From Lateolabrax maculatus (lineage: Eukaryota > Chordata > Actinopteri > Acropomatiformes > Lateolabracidae), in the NCBI GenBank assembly GCA_031216445.1, contig CM062206.1, forward strand, positions 24,829,501 to 24,893,500: a stretch of DNA of 64,000 nt, given 5' to 3'. The translations under genes and the position numbers were made by a program. Every line of letters begins with the position of its first letter. Position 1 is the first letter of the stretch. The notes under the pieces were generated by a model. That model saw only the letters and a program-made list of their open reading frames with translations, was not told the origin of the DNA and ran no database searches. Below are positions 37,614 to 61,491 of this stretch, one piece after another.

Positions 37614-37856
37614 AGGTCCAGCTAGAAGACCGCTTCCTGTTCCCTGCTCAGCACACAGTTTGAGGACATCACTTTGGGCTTTATGCTCACTGTTTGTCGC
37701 AGTATTGTCCGAAACGCCAGGGAGCGAACAAGCTAAATATTCTGTGAATAAGCAAGAAGTCAGTGAGTGTTAACAGAACAACGTCATTATCCAACACAGT
37801 TACCCACCTGCCCCGGAGCTTGTCGCTGCTGAGGCAGACTTGATCTGCTTCTGGCT

Positions 37857-37862
37857 ATTAAA
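37857..37862 (+). promoter_or_regulatory. Candidate malate synthase polyadenylation signal (ATTAAA)
   Basis: An ATTAAA hexamer lies about 245 bp after the malate synthase stop codon. Confidence 0.4.
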
Positions 37863-38856
37863 ACGCCTAAAGCAACACAAGTGATTTGCCAGGATCAGAA
37901 TCTGTTTATTGAACAGTACAGTGTTTGAAAAAATTTGTGTGCAAATGTTCACAGTATAAAGAATAAATAAGCCACAGACACAAACATTCTCAATACAAAA
38001 ATGTAATATTCTTGACTCACGTGTTGTAAATCTAAATAAAAAAACAAAACTATGATCAAAAGAGCAGCCGTCTCTCTGGTCTCTCCATGAAGGGTCATAA
38101 AGATGCTTGTAGAGGCAAACCTATTCGCCCAGTCTACTTCAAACGCTTCCATCATGAAATGAAAAGCGCACACTTCCAGTGTAAACAGGAAGTTAAAAGA
38201 CAAAATAACTGAGCCGGAGCACCTCTTTTTTCCTGAAACCTATGAGGACAATATTGAATGATGTTTCCTTTGGTCCCAAAACAGTCCTAAAGAGCTGCAA
38301 CAGTGTGGTCACTCTAGCAGAGGACAGTTCTCACAACTGGTTTGTCCTGCAGGGAGCAGAAGAATGGAGATGATGTGCTAGTAATATTTGCAAAGAACCT
38401 TTTTCATGTTAGCTCTGTTGAAACTATCAACTCAAATGAAAGCAGGCAAAAGGACTGAAGTATGTTTCAAACAACATCTAACAGTGTCTCTAAATCCCCC
38501 TTTGCAATGACGACATGCTATGAGGCCTACATAGAACTTCAGGGTGGGCATCTTTCAGATCATTGGATGTCATAGAATTTGTTCATGGCGTTGGTTTATC
38601 CACTTGAAGAATGTAGACCAGGCTTTCTCAGCTGGTGAGTCGCAACCCGAAAGTGGGTTGTGGACTCGTTCTGAAAGTTGAAAAATTAAAGTGTGTGGTC
38701 AAAAAAAAAAAAAAAATCTATTTTAAATGCTTTAAATTTTATTTAATTATGTGATGTCGGGCTTTTATTTTGAAAGACGTGCGTGAAAGACGTGCAGTAT
38801 GCCAACATTTGATTGAAAGGTGACAGGCTCAGTTTATGTTGTTGTTTGTAGGCAAA

Positions 38857-39490
38857 ATGGCGAAGTGCAAATATATCCCAGAATATGTAAAATATGGATT
38901 AACATGCATTTAAAATAAAAGAAAAAAAAGGACTGAAACCGCAGTGTGCTCGCACAAGAGAGCATGAAACCATCAAAATTGAAACGTCATTTAGAATTAA
39001 AACATCTGCTGAAGACATCTGGTGCCTGATGCATCAAGTGCCTGACATCATCATGTTCCTAACAAGAACAGACACTCTGGGCATTTCACAACGTAGCCCA
39101 CCATATCGCAAAGGCCAAGAAACCCCATACGATAGCAGAAGAGCTTATGTTACCTGTCGCCATGGACATGATCAGAGAGGTGCTGGATCAATCTGCAGTG
39201 GATAAGCTGAAGACCTGTCGAATGATATAGGTAGGAGCGTTAAAGAAATGTCTGGTGACATAAAACAACAGACCACAGCACGCATCAAGGCAAGCGCTTA
39301 CTATGCCTTACAGTTGGATGAATCCACAGATATTGCCATATTGCGATTTTACTTGTTTATGTGAGACATGTGTCGGAAGGAGACTTACAGGAGCAATTTC
39401 TCTCTGCATCACAACTGATGGCACTGCCTCCATGACTGGAAAACATTCAGGAGTGGTAAGGACAATATGTGAGAGGGCACTGTATGTGAC
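38857..39490 (+). pseudogene. ZBED/hAT-type transposase fossil
   Basis: The copy starts MAKCKYIPEYVKYG at 38857. In shifting frames it then shows HIAKAKKPHTIAEEL (about 39102), ALQLDESTDIA (about 39307) and TDGTASMTGKHSGVV (about 39415). These follow the order of ZBED5/SCAND3-like hAT transposases. Frameshifts, stops and a deleted zinc-finger region show that it is inactive. Confidence 0.7.
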
Positions 39491-39617
39491 ATAGAACCAC
39501 TGCTGAGTATTTGTCCCTCGCCATTCACGCAGTCGGAACAATCCTACCATTCAGCTTTTCTACTTCAGCTCAAGCAACAGGTTGGACACTGATTATGATC
39601 TGAGAGTAGCTCTGTGT

Positions 39618-40102
39618 TAGCCTGGGAACCAGATGAATCTGCAGCTCATGTTTCATTTGCTCTGGCAGATCCGTCTGGCCCCTCTCCCATTCAAACTGAG
39701 TTCTCTGCCGATTTATCGGGCTAACCAATCACAAGCGTTTATCTAGTAGGAGGCGGGTTTAATACGATGACTTGACAGAGACAAGCGCCGTTCAGGTATC
39801 TTTGTAAATATCCAAGATGGCGCTACCGATACGGAATGTTCAGCGGCTAGCTACAGCAGCAGTATTAAATGGACTGGACGGTACATTTTCTCTAAAAGAA
39901 CAAACAACTGCACTTAAACTTTATGTTGATAAGAAATATGTGTTTGCCGAACTTCTGACAGGATGTACTATCCGTCAGGACAGTGTTTCGTTGCTCTGAT
40001 TGGTTGTCTCCGCCTGTTGATAACGCCCCTTGGAAATCAAAAATGAACTGAGAGGTTCCAGACTAACACGCATATCTGAATTAGTGTGGCAATGCCAGGC
40101 TA
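39618..40102. mobile_element. TIR element with TAGCCTGG ends and 9-bp target duplication, carrying an ORF fragment
   Basis: The ends are TAGCCTGG and CCAGGCTA, exact inverted repeats. They are bracketed by GCTCTGTGT at 39609-39617 and 40103-40111. Inside, 39817-39999 reads 60 codons from MALPIRNVQRLATAAV through LKEQTTALKLYVDKKYVF to a stop. This resembles the N-terminal lead-in of RecQ-like helicases found in fish repeats, cut off before the nucleotide-binding loop. It is probably a deletion derivative of a larger element. A shorter relative lies at 47306-47467. Confidence 0.7.
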
Positions 40103-40329
40103 GCTCTGTGTACCATCACCCCAGACATTGGAACTTTTGTCAGGAGGAAAGCACATTCCCAACTATCTAATTAGCCTCCACAAATGTCTGTTAAGTGTCT
40201 GTACTTGCTTGTACAGAAATATGACAGAACGCATGTGACCGATTATAAACAAAAACGTGGGAGAGAATTTTCAGACATATGGCGCCAGAGCTCAGAAAAC
40301 ACGAGCTCGCAGATTTGTCTGGTTCCCAC

Positions 40330-40860
40330 TTTGATCCAGACTGAAATATCTCAGTAAGCATCGGATGATTTCTCATGAAAATGTGTACAGACATTTGTGG
40401 TCCCTAGAGAACGAAACCTAATGACTTTTCGTTTAGCGCCATCATCGGGTTGACATTTATCCTTTAGACTGAAATCTCTCAGCAACTGTTGGATGGATTG
40501 CCGTGAAATTTGGTACACACATTCATGTTTCCCTCAGGATGAACTGTGATAACTTTGGTGATCATCTGACTTTTCATCTAACACAACCATCGGGTCAAAA
40601 TCTCCCTTTGTCCAATACTTTGTTTGACCAAATACCTAAAACATTACAATCAGCCTCAGCTGTATGTTGTTTAGCGCTACCTTTTTAGCAAATTAGAGAT
40701 GGTGAACATAGTAAACATTACAGCTTTCTTACATCAGTATGTTTGCATTGTCATTAGGAGCATGTTAGCATACTGATGTTAGCATTTAGCTCAAAGCATC
40801 CCTGCGCCCAAGTACAGCCTCACAGAGCTGCTGGCACAGCTGTACACTCTCAGTCCTGTT
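40330..40860. repeat. Dispersed teleost repeat
   Basis: The text contains phrases I recognise as highly repeated in fish: CAACTGTTGGATGGATTGCC, then GTCCAATACTTTGTTTGACC, then GATGTTAGCATTTAGCTC near 40780. No coding capacity is visible and its class is unknown to me. Confidence 0.5.
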
Positions 40861-41794
40861 GGTTTGTAGAATCTGTTCTTTGTATGGTAATGTAGTCACG
40901 AAGAAGAGTCATTCTCAAAACACAATGGTACATTCATTCATCCATTCATTCATTCATTAAATCATCCATGTCCCTCAACTGACAGATGTCAGAAAAAGAA
41001 TGCCAGGCCATGTTTCAGGAAGTGACATCAAGGACCGAAAATACAGAAACTCTGACAGGCTGGAAGTCGCGGATGTTCGAGCATCCCTGAACGCACCAAC
41101 AAGAAAAGTTTCAGAGCAGTCATGCTGCTGTGTCATGCTGCGTTCATGTCATATCAGAGTAACCGGAATACCTAGTTTCTGACTTGTAAAAAGAGTTAAT
41201 GTTAACATCAATGTCGTAATTACGACTGAATAACTCTTTTGTTCTGAATCTGAAATTAAATTAAATAAGCAGCTGCCTGTAGGGTGATGCAAACAAGCTC
41301 AAAATACACTGTGTATTGAAAATAGTCCAGAGAAAAGTATCCAAGTATTTAAATGAGTTAAAACCTCAGCTTTGGACAATTTGATTGATCTGTTGAAGAA
41401 CCCTCCATGTAAACAAAGTGTTGCTTTAATACACTGTACTAATGCTCTGTCTTTAAGGGTTAAACATTATTGTCTCTACAGCCCAACAAAGCTCCACCTT
41501 GTATATGACTCAACAGAGACCAACTGGAAAACAGTCTGTCTTCCTTGTTGTGGACACAAACACACAGACTGAAGATAACATTTGCTGTGAGAAAAAAAGA
41601 GGACAACTACAGGAGGGAATACTGGGAATACTGGGAATACTGCCACTTCTGCCAGTTACTGACTCCACACTATACGGATTAGTATTTAATAAAACACGAG
41701 TCAAAGTGAAAGCAACTTAGAGGAGTGGAGCCTCACCAGACTGGCCTGTTTGAGCCTGTCTGCCTCTTGTGTTTTTCGCTTCACTCAGAGGAAA

Positions 41795-43189
41795 ATGGCT
41801 TCATGTACAAAGGAGGATCTGAGCTGTGCTGTCTGCCATGATACCTTCAAACATCCTGTCATTCTGTGGTGCAGCCACAGCTTCTGTAAAGCCTGTCTGC
41901 AGAACTGGTGGAAAGAGAAACAGACCAGAGAGTGTCCAGTCTGTAAGAGACGATCTTCAAACATTGAGCCACCTTGTAACCTGGCCTTAAAGAACCTGTG
42001 TGAGGCCTTCTTACTGCAGAGAGATCAGAGAGATCCATCAGGCTCCGAGGCCCTCTGCAGTATGCACTCTGAGAAACTCAGACTGTTCTGTCTGGATCAT
42101 CAGCAGCCAGCGTGTCTCGTCTGCAGGGACTCTATAAAACACATCAACCACACGTTCAGACCCATCAATGAAGCAGCACAGGATCTCAGGGAGGAACTCC
42201 AAAAAACCCTAAAGCCTTTAAAGGAGAAACTGGACTGCTTTAATGAAATTAAGGAAATCCTGGATCAAACAGTGGAATTCATCAAGGTCCAGGCTGAAAA
42301 CACAGAGAGGCGGATAAAGGAGCAGTTCAAGAAGCTTCACCAGTTTCTAAAAGAGGAAGAGGAGGCCAGGATCACCATAATGAGGGAGAAAGAGGAGCAG
42401 AAGAGTCAGATGATGAAGGACAGGGTGGGGGCTCTGAGCAGAGAGATAGCAGCTCTTTCAGACACAGTCAGAGCCACAGAGGAGCAGCTGAGAGCTGCAG
42501 ACGTCTCATTCCTGCACAACCACAAGGCTGCAGTGGAAAGAGTCCAGCAGCGCCTCCTGCTGGAAGATCCACAGCTGCCCTCAGGAGCTCTGATAGACCA
42601 GGCCAAACACCTGGGCAACCTGACCTTCAACATCTGGAACAAAATGAAGGATGTGGTCTCCTACACTCCTCTGATTCTGGACCCAAACACTGCCGGTTCA
42701 GACCTCGTCCTGTCTGAAGATCTGACCAGTGTGAGATGTGGAAAGAGACAGCTGCTTCCTGACAATCCAGAGAGGTTTGGTTTTGACTGCTCTGTCCTGG
42801 GCTCTGAGAGCTTCAATTCAGGGACTCACAGCTGGGACATTGAGGTGGGACAGAACACAAGCTGGGAAGTGGGTGTGTTTGAGCAATCTGTCTACAGCAA
42901 GGGAAGCTTTGACTCTGGATTATGGAGAATAGAGTTTTTTAATGATGAATACAAAGCATACTCCCCATCAGCTGAATGCACGTGTCTGTCAGTGAGAGGA
43001 CAGCCTCAGAGGATCGGAGTGCATCTGGACTTGGACAGAGGGAAGCTGTCATTCTCTGATCCTGACACTAACACACACATACACACCTTCACACACACTT
43101 TCACTGACCAGCTGTTTCCATACATTTACAGTGGCGATACCCTACCTCTGAAGTTGTTACCAGTGAACGTCTCTGTGACAGTGGAATAG
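41795..43189 (+). CDS. Single-exon TRIM E3 ubiquitin ligase (RING, B-box 2, coiled coil, PRY-SPRY)
   Basis: The frame from MASCTKEDL at 41795 gives 464 codons. An earlier in-frame ATG at 41750 would add 15 residues, but the 41795 start is the family-like one. The RING has Cys11, Cys14, Cys26, His28, Cys31, Cys34, Cys47 and Cys50 (C3HC4). A B-box 2 follows at about 83-125, then a long coiled coil at about 130-245. The PRY-SPRY begins near LDPNTA (about 280) and includes HSWDIEVG and WEVGV. Fish class IV TRIMs of the TRIM35/39, finTRIM and bloodthirsty types share this layout. They often act in innate immunity, using SPRY to choose the target. All key metal ligands are present. Orthology to one named TRIM cannot be settled by eye. 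The lack of introns suggests retroposition or a fish single-exon subfamily. Confidence 0.93.
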   Translation: MASCTKEDLSCAVCHDTFKHPVILWCSHSFCKACLQNWWKEKQTRECPVCKRRSSNIEPPCNLALKNLCEAFLLQRDQRDPSGSEALCSMHSEKLRLFCLDHQQPACLVCRDSIKHINHTFRPINEAAQDLREELQKTLKPLKEKLDCFNEIKEILDQTVEFIKVQAENTERRIKEQFKKLHQFLKEEEEARITIMREKEEQKSQMMKDRVGALSREIAALSDTVRATEEQLRAADVSFLHNHKAAVERVQQRLLLEDPQLPSGALIDQAKHLGNLTFNIWNKMKDVVSYTPLILDPNTAGSDLVLSEDLTSVRCGKRQLLPDNPERFGFDCSVLGSESFNSGTHSWDIEVGQNTSWEVGVFEQSVYSKGSFDSGLWRIEFFNDEYKAYSPSAECTCLSVRGQPQRIGVHLDLDRGKLSFSDPDTNTHIHTFTHTFTDQLFPYIYSGDTLPLKLLPVNVSVTVE

Positions 43190-45021
43190 TAAAGGTAGAA
43201 ATGAAAACCTCATTAAGAACAGTTTGCATTGGAGGTGTATTCTACAGATAGAGTGTGTGAGCGTGGTGAACGTATGACACTGAAGCAGAATGTGGCAGGC
43301 TGCGACTCGGGTGTATGGTGACAGTCGTGACAATGTAATGAAGCGTAACACAACACTGCTGTTTTTGGTGTCCCACCGTGTTGTGGCCACAAGACAGACC
43401 ACGGCGTCAGTCGAATCAAAACCGCATGAGGTGGTGTTCCTTTATAGAGTTCCTCCATGTTCAGCATGTTTCAGTCGGCAGGATTCATAAGAACAGGATT
43501 CATACTCTGGAGACCATGAACAGTCAAAGTGTGGACAGTGGTGTTGGATGGACTGACCGACATCACCATACTTAACTTGTGTTAAATGGTCCAGGAGAGG
43601 ATATAACTTCCCTTTGACTGGCAGCATTGGTGGATTCTCTGTAATATTTTCTTCCATGACAGGATAACACTACTACAGAGCCTCCTGAATGTGACGTGGT
43701 TGATTCATCTATTGTCAATATTTATTGTCAACTAGGACTAATGTTCAATATCAGCCTTTAAACACTGGAATTCTCTGTAGGCTGCAAAACTTGTGAACCT
43801 AGCCACATGAATTTGTTGAGGTTTAAATTCTGTTGCATTGACTGTTGTGTTGTACGATTAAGTTTTTGATGGATTCTTATTTATAATTCTTTTCCTGCCA
43901 CAAGTCTAGAGAAATGTGGAATATGTGAAATATTCATAAGATCTCTAAAATAAGCTGCTGCACATTAACATTAACAGTACAAGCCCATGTGAGATTACAC
44001 ATTTTTTAAACTGTGGCCAAACAGAACTGCGTGCAGCGACCGCTCAATGTCTCAATAAATAGGTATTCATTATTAAATGTAACTGATTGAGCCCCTGAAT
44101 GTGTCACTAATGCTGCAGTCAGCGTGGCTCTCATGTCGCAGCTCTGTCGTTTGTGGAAAGACATTTCTGATAAAAGAAAATAGATGAAATGATAGAAAAA
44201 AAAATACTCCTCTAAATACTGAGATGTGTCAACATTATAAAACATCTTAAGTCAAAATGATGGAATCCTCTTTCGAGCCAAAGTTCTGAGATGTTTTCAC
44301 AAACATTTTACTTACTAAAACTCAAACAGAAGATTCACTAAGACAAAGTATGAGATCGTAAGGCAAATATATGACATAAGTCAGAATTATGAAACACTTG
44401 ACTTTTTAACTTTTTACTTTATAATTAAAACAAAAATGTACTAAGTCACAATGACAAGAAAGTGAGTCCGAATTATCTGATATATGAAGTCAAGTATCTG
44501 AGATACTAAGTGAACAAGATTAGATGGAAAAATTCAAAATCATGAGTCAAACTTGTGACTGTTCTTAATGGAAATCTCATGTTGTTCAATGGCTGTCACT
44601 GAATAGTTTCAGCTACATTTACAGTTGTCCACAGCACATATAAATGGTGAAGCAAACTTTATCCTCGTTCTGTATCTCATCACATACATACAGTATGTTT
44701 ACTGAGTTTGCCTTCTCAGTCTGTATTGAACACCTGTGTGTATATGCATGTTTCTCCTGATCATTATTACTAAAGCCTTTATATTCAGTTTTGTAATCAC
44801 CATGTGAACATGTGGATGTTGGTTTTTAGTGCAAGCCTGTAAGTATGGGGACTGACAGGGGACCTGGACCTGTGAGGATGGGGAGCTCCAACAAAGGATT
44901 ATTAAATTTCACATTTGTAAATAAGATGTAGTGTGAGTGTAAATTAATAAAGTACATTACATATTACAAATTGATTTTCTCACAATTTTTTGTCAAACCT
45001 TTGACTTATTAGCCACCTCCA
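43190..45021. other. TRIM 3' flank and spacer
   Basis: No coding sequence is supported here. The first several hundred bases are likely TRIM 3'UTR. The rest is AT-rich, unassigned sequence. Confidence 0.45.
44054..44059 (+). promoter_or_regulatory. Candidate TRIM polyadenylation signal (AATAAA)
   Basis: An AATAAA hexamer lies about 865 bp after the TRIM stop. Another lies near 44948. Which one is used cannot be told. Confidence 0.3.
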
Positions 45022-45200
45022 GACATGTTCTTGGAGGTGTTCCTGAAGAGAGATTTCCCAGAGTTCATCACAACCAACTTGAATCAGGACCACACCTTTC
45101 TCAGCTGCCAGAAGTTTGGACAAGTGGAGTCTGGTTGACAGACATGCCCTGGTCCCAAACCAGCTGGAAGACTGCTTCCTGTTCTCTGCTTAGCACTCTG
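45022..45200 (+). pseudogene. Degenerate duplicate of the malate synthase last exon
   Basis: This segment aligns base for base with 37470-37660, from ACATGTTC through the exon, past the stop and into the 3'UTR (GCTTCCTGTTC). The reading follows MFLEVFLKRDFPEFITT and DHTFLSCQK, then stops early at GGT TGA, where the parent continues. The PKL terminus is lost. No other malate synthase exon is seen near it, so it is an isolated pseudo-exon about 7.5 kb downstream, on the far side of the TRIM gene. Confidence 0.85.
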
Positions 45201-45649
45201 TATAGACGCTGACTCAGCAGTGAACCTCACTGACTGCACGTTCAGCACGTCATGTTTAATCTAGCTTGTTCTACGTGGATCTCAGGTCAGAATACCGGTT
45301 TTACAGGAACAGATTGACGGCGTGCTAGACTCGGCCTCACTTACGACTGCTGGAAACAAGTGGTTTTCAGGGGATCGCTTGCAACCCTTTCCCCCCGGAT
45401 CAAACAGACGAGGGGTGGACAGGGAAGGGGAATCACACAGAGAGCGACTCTCGGCCCTGTCCTCAGTGTCCCTCCTCGTCCACTTCATGTTGGGGAGCGA
45501 GTGGCGCCCTTGAGTGGTAGAGCAGAGAACTGTGGTTGCTACGGCTTCCTTCCCTGGAACATCAGCGATCTCCCCTTCCCTGCAGCTCACATTCTGAACA
45601 ACAACACTCCCCCAACATCACCACCACCGTTTGGTTTTGCAAACATTGT

Positions 45650-45655
45650 TTTATT
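45650..45655 (-). promoter_or_regulatory. Candidate naa15 polyadenylation signal (AATAAA, minus strand)
   Basis: TTTATT on the plus strand reads AATAAA for naa15, about 470 bp beyond its stop. Confidence 0.45.
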
Positions 45656-46122
45656 AATCCATTTGTCAGTTTGTAATATATAAATTACTTTTAAAAACGT
45701 GAGAAGCAGATGCACCTTCAAGAAGGACATGGCGTGAAAACACAGGAGTTATAGAAAACCTAGACTGTGTTTACAGAAGCCATCTTAGCCAGCCAATGTC
45801 CACTTTTCCCAGAATCCTCTTTTGCCTCCCCATACTGTATTTATCAGTTTTTTTTCAGTTACAGAACAACTGTGGACAGGCCGTTTTTACTGTTTAAAAA
45901 AAGTTAAATGGGCATCTTCCTCCATGTGCCAGCTCCCTTTCCTGTGGCGCTTAGTCCAGATCAGTGCAATGTGGGGGGCGACTCACAGCAGCCATAGCCC
46001 AGGGACTGGAAGGGGGTGGGTGGGATGGGGCGGGGTTGGGTTGGGGAAATGGGTGTGTTGGCGGACTAAGGCGTCTGGCGGCGTGTTCGCTCCTCCTCCT
46101 CCTCTTCTCTTCTCGCTAGAGC

Positions 46123-58500
<12,378 letters not shown>

Positions 58501-59518
58501 TGTGCTGGCTTCCTATGCCTCTGTCGGTCCACACATGAATAATATCCTCGTGGAGTCACAGATCCTGGACTGGTTCAGTCTCTTCAGGCTCCTCTCTCTC
58601 TCACGTGTTGAAGCCGAGGAGGCCCCCTTCCGAGCAAAATGGCCGACGTGCTTCTCCTCCGGGTCAGGCTGCCGTCTGAGTCTGCGTGTGGACCACGGCC
58701 AAGCAGGGCAACCATGGACTCTGGTTACAATGACACTGTGTTCAATTTAATGATACATCAAATAATAAACCGAACCCTGGTATGTTAGAAAATAAAACAA
58801 TACATATGTTGGGTGAGGTGTGGCGGTGCGCTCCTGTGCACTTTCAAACCAAATTTCATTGACATTTCTATAATTTCTAAATTCCTTGTTAGCGGGAAAT
58901 GATTAGACTTGGTAGAGTATAAAATATTTTACTAATTTTTTGGATATGTTGTAATATAAACACATGGTTAAGTCACCTTCAGTAAAATTTCATGTTTTTA
59001 GAATACCGTTTCGAGCATCCTCATATAAGAAGTGCATTTGGTGGAAAAGGATACTGAACATGTGAGATGATGTTCTTATGGAAGCCCATTTGCGCCACTG
59101 TGAAGAAAAAATAACGATCCTGTAAGTCATAATTATGAGTTTTTTTTTCTTCCCCCTGACAACATGTTTTTGGTTTGTTTAATATAAGCCAAAGTTAAAA
59201 GTTCGTCATTGAGGTTTAAATGTTCTTAATACAAGCTATGCATTCAAAAAATATTTAACTGAATTTGTTGCAACTGCCAAACCCATTAGAAGAGGATTTG
59301 TTTGGTAACAGTAAATCCAAATATTTGTTTTTCATCATATTCAATTTGTTTAAAATGACCAATGTCATTTAACAACAGCAGACACATGAGGCTCTCGTGT
59401 CCGTTGGAGCGACTTATCGATGATGCTGGACTCATCTACTCAGACCTTCCAGGAAGTTTAATCAACCGCGGTGTGGCAGGATTACAAGTCGGATGAGGGG
59501 AGCTGTTGTTTGGGCAAA
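58501..59518. promoter_or_regulatory. Shared naa15/ndufc1 divergent promoter region
   Basis: The two start codons are about 1 kb apart on opposite strands with nothing coding between them. Head-to-head order of these two genes is also seen in human, which suggests a kept bidirectional promoter. The naa15-proximal 300 bases are relatively GC-rich. No TATA box is evident, and exact start sites cannot be read. Confidence 0.6.
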
Positions 59519-60981
59519 ATGACTTTCAACCGGTTATTATCTAGAGCTGTTCTCGTCAGCAAAGGTAAGATGAAGACAGAATGGTAGCGAACTCGTGCTT
59601 CTGATTTTGACAGACCCGTTTTTACTGCTGACACTGACAACGTGAACGCCGTGTTTATTTTGAAGTCTGACCTTAGCTTAGCTTAGCTTAGCATTCTTGT
59701 AGCACTGCAGCCACACGGGCGTTCGTATCACTATTAAGGGGCCAAATATCCCTCAGAATTTGTGCGATTTAATGCTGCTCCGCTTATTCGGAAAGCCCAC
59801 ATTTGAAGAAGGGCGTTATGTGAACAGTTCAGTGTGAATAGAGCCTCTTCTTCAATTCGGCTTGCTTCGAACGACTAGACAGTCCACAGTTACTTCCTCA
59901 GCCTCCTTCCATCAAAACAAACAAACATGGGAGTGTGGAGAGCACTATAGTCCAACTCACTTATTAAAATGCAGTATTACTGTAATGGAATACAGGGTTT
60001 ATAAATAATGTACACAGTCTATGCTCAGGTCGTCTTCCACTAGGTTTGCAAGGGTTCATTCTTCTCACACTGATACTGACTGCCAATGCCAAGACAATGC
60101 TCATCATTTTTCATTGAAAACTGTGGGTTTTAATGCTATTTTGGTATTTGTGTCAGTTGGATCCAGGTCTGCATTCACAAGCTCCAAGCCTGACACTGCT
60201 AACCCCAACTGGTTTCGAGTGGGTCTTGCCTTTGGATCGTCTGCTCTCCTTTGGGGCCTGGTAAATGACCACATCATTTCACACAGAGAATTCTAATAGC
60301 ATATAAGCCTTAAAAAATGTATCATTTGTTGTCACAGCACTATGGTTAATTCACCCAGGGTTACTGTTTGCCCAGTGAGTTATGACTAATCTCTGTCCAT
60401 ACACCAAGCATGTAATTAATACCATTGCTTAGCTTATCAAGAAATGTATACATGTCTTACTGCAAGATAAAAGACCTTAGTCTGAATCATGTAACAATCC
60501 GGCAAAGTGTAAGCACACAGCACTTGGTCCACCATGTAACACCTACTGTATCTCAGTGTCTAGCATTGTTTCACCCAGTGAGAGCAGCAGTGAGCAGCAA
60601 GCGACTTTTGTCTTAAAAACATGTAAGATATATACGTTTTCAAGTCTGATTTTCAGTGAAGCTTGGCGGATCAGGACACAGGACTGTAGGCTGATTATTT
60701 TTTATTTATTTTTTAAGCAGAACAATTAAATAGTTTTTAAATTATGTTTTACAATAGATGTGTCTTTGAGAGACAAAGCCATGTTAAAAGGCTATATTTT
60801 TGAATAGCTTTTGGTGTGCTATTCTCAGTTGGGTTGTTTCCCAGTTTCAAGTATGACGTTTTAAAGAAAAGTCTTATATTGTTGTTTGTTTTCCTTATTT
60901 TGTTGTAAAACATTTATTTTTTTAAATCCCAGGTGGCAATTAAAATCTCTCACAAAGTCCTGAATGAGTGCTTTTGAAATC

Positions 60982-61042
<61 letters not shown>

Positions 61043-61198
61043 ACAGACACACACACACATACATATAATATGAAGAATGTTCTAATATAACTAGTTGGTA
61101 CATTTAAATTACTTATGGTATCTGTCTTCCACCCGCAGCTCTTCAAGCAGCACAGCACAGATGCACATGAGTACAAAGTGAGGAATAACCTGGAATAA
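59519..61198 (+). CDS. ndufc1: NADH:ubiquinone oxidoreductase subunit C1 (complex I KFYI subunit)
   Basis: Three exons (59519-59564, 60157-60260 and 61139-61198) close in phase to 69 codons plus stop, close to the short mammalian protein. It is an accessory subunit of mitochondrial complex I in the membrane arm. Residues 1-20 are basic and hydroxylated without acids, as for a mitochondrial targeting peptide. NPNWFRVGLAFG leads into one membrane span at about 35-51, and the tail HEYKVRNNLE matches the family end. The start has A at -3 and the conserved TIR-free context AAAATGACT. A 276-base frame beginning at 60021 reads through exon 2 but ignores both splice sites and is not the product. naa15 lies divergently upstream. 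Confidence 0.93.
60985..61039. repeat. (AT)n microsatellite in ndufc1 intron 2
   Basis: About 27 AT units, followed by a short CA-rich stretch. It ends 100 bp before exon 3. Confidence 0.95.
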
Positions 61199-61485
61199 CC
61201 ACCACACTGGTACGGTAGTGTTTGTTTACTACTAAAGTAATATGTGAAATCAATGTATATCATTATTTTGTGATCAGATACCTATATTTCAATATAGTAT
61301 CACTGGTATTGTGTCACCCAGTGCGAAGATATGAAATCTATAAATGGATGAACAAATTAAACATGATACTCTGTCATTTCTTGTCCTATGCAGGAGGTCA
61401 TCTGGTCCTGTCTATAGGATGCACCTGTCTGTGTGCTTGTTTCTATTTCCACTGTTCCTGATTCCTCACTCTGATTTCTGTGTAA

Positions 61486-61491
61486 AATAAA
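61486..61491 (+). promoter_or_regulatory. Candidate ndufc1 polyadenylation signal (AATAAA)
   Basis: An AATAAA hexamer lies about 290 bp after the ndufc1 stop codon. Confidence 0.5.

Larger units (their letters stand above)
37863..41794. other. Repeat-rich spacer between malate synthase and the TRIM gene
   Basis: No intact gene is visible in this 3.9-kb stretch. It holds a dead ZBED/hAT transposase (38857-39490), a TIR element (39618-40102) and a dispersed repeat (40330-40860). A threefold direct repeat of CTGGGAATA lies near 41620-41640. The TRIM promoter should be near its right end. Confidence 0.5.

Noticed and set aside
60021..60296. 91-codon frame as the ndufc1 product
   Set aside because: It reads through the exon 2 acceptor and donor. 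The spliced three-exon model recovers the proper start and the conserved C-terminus.
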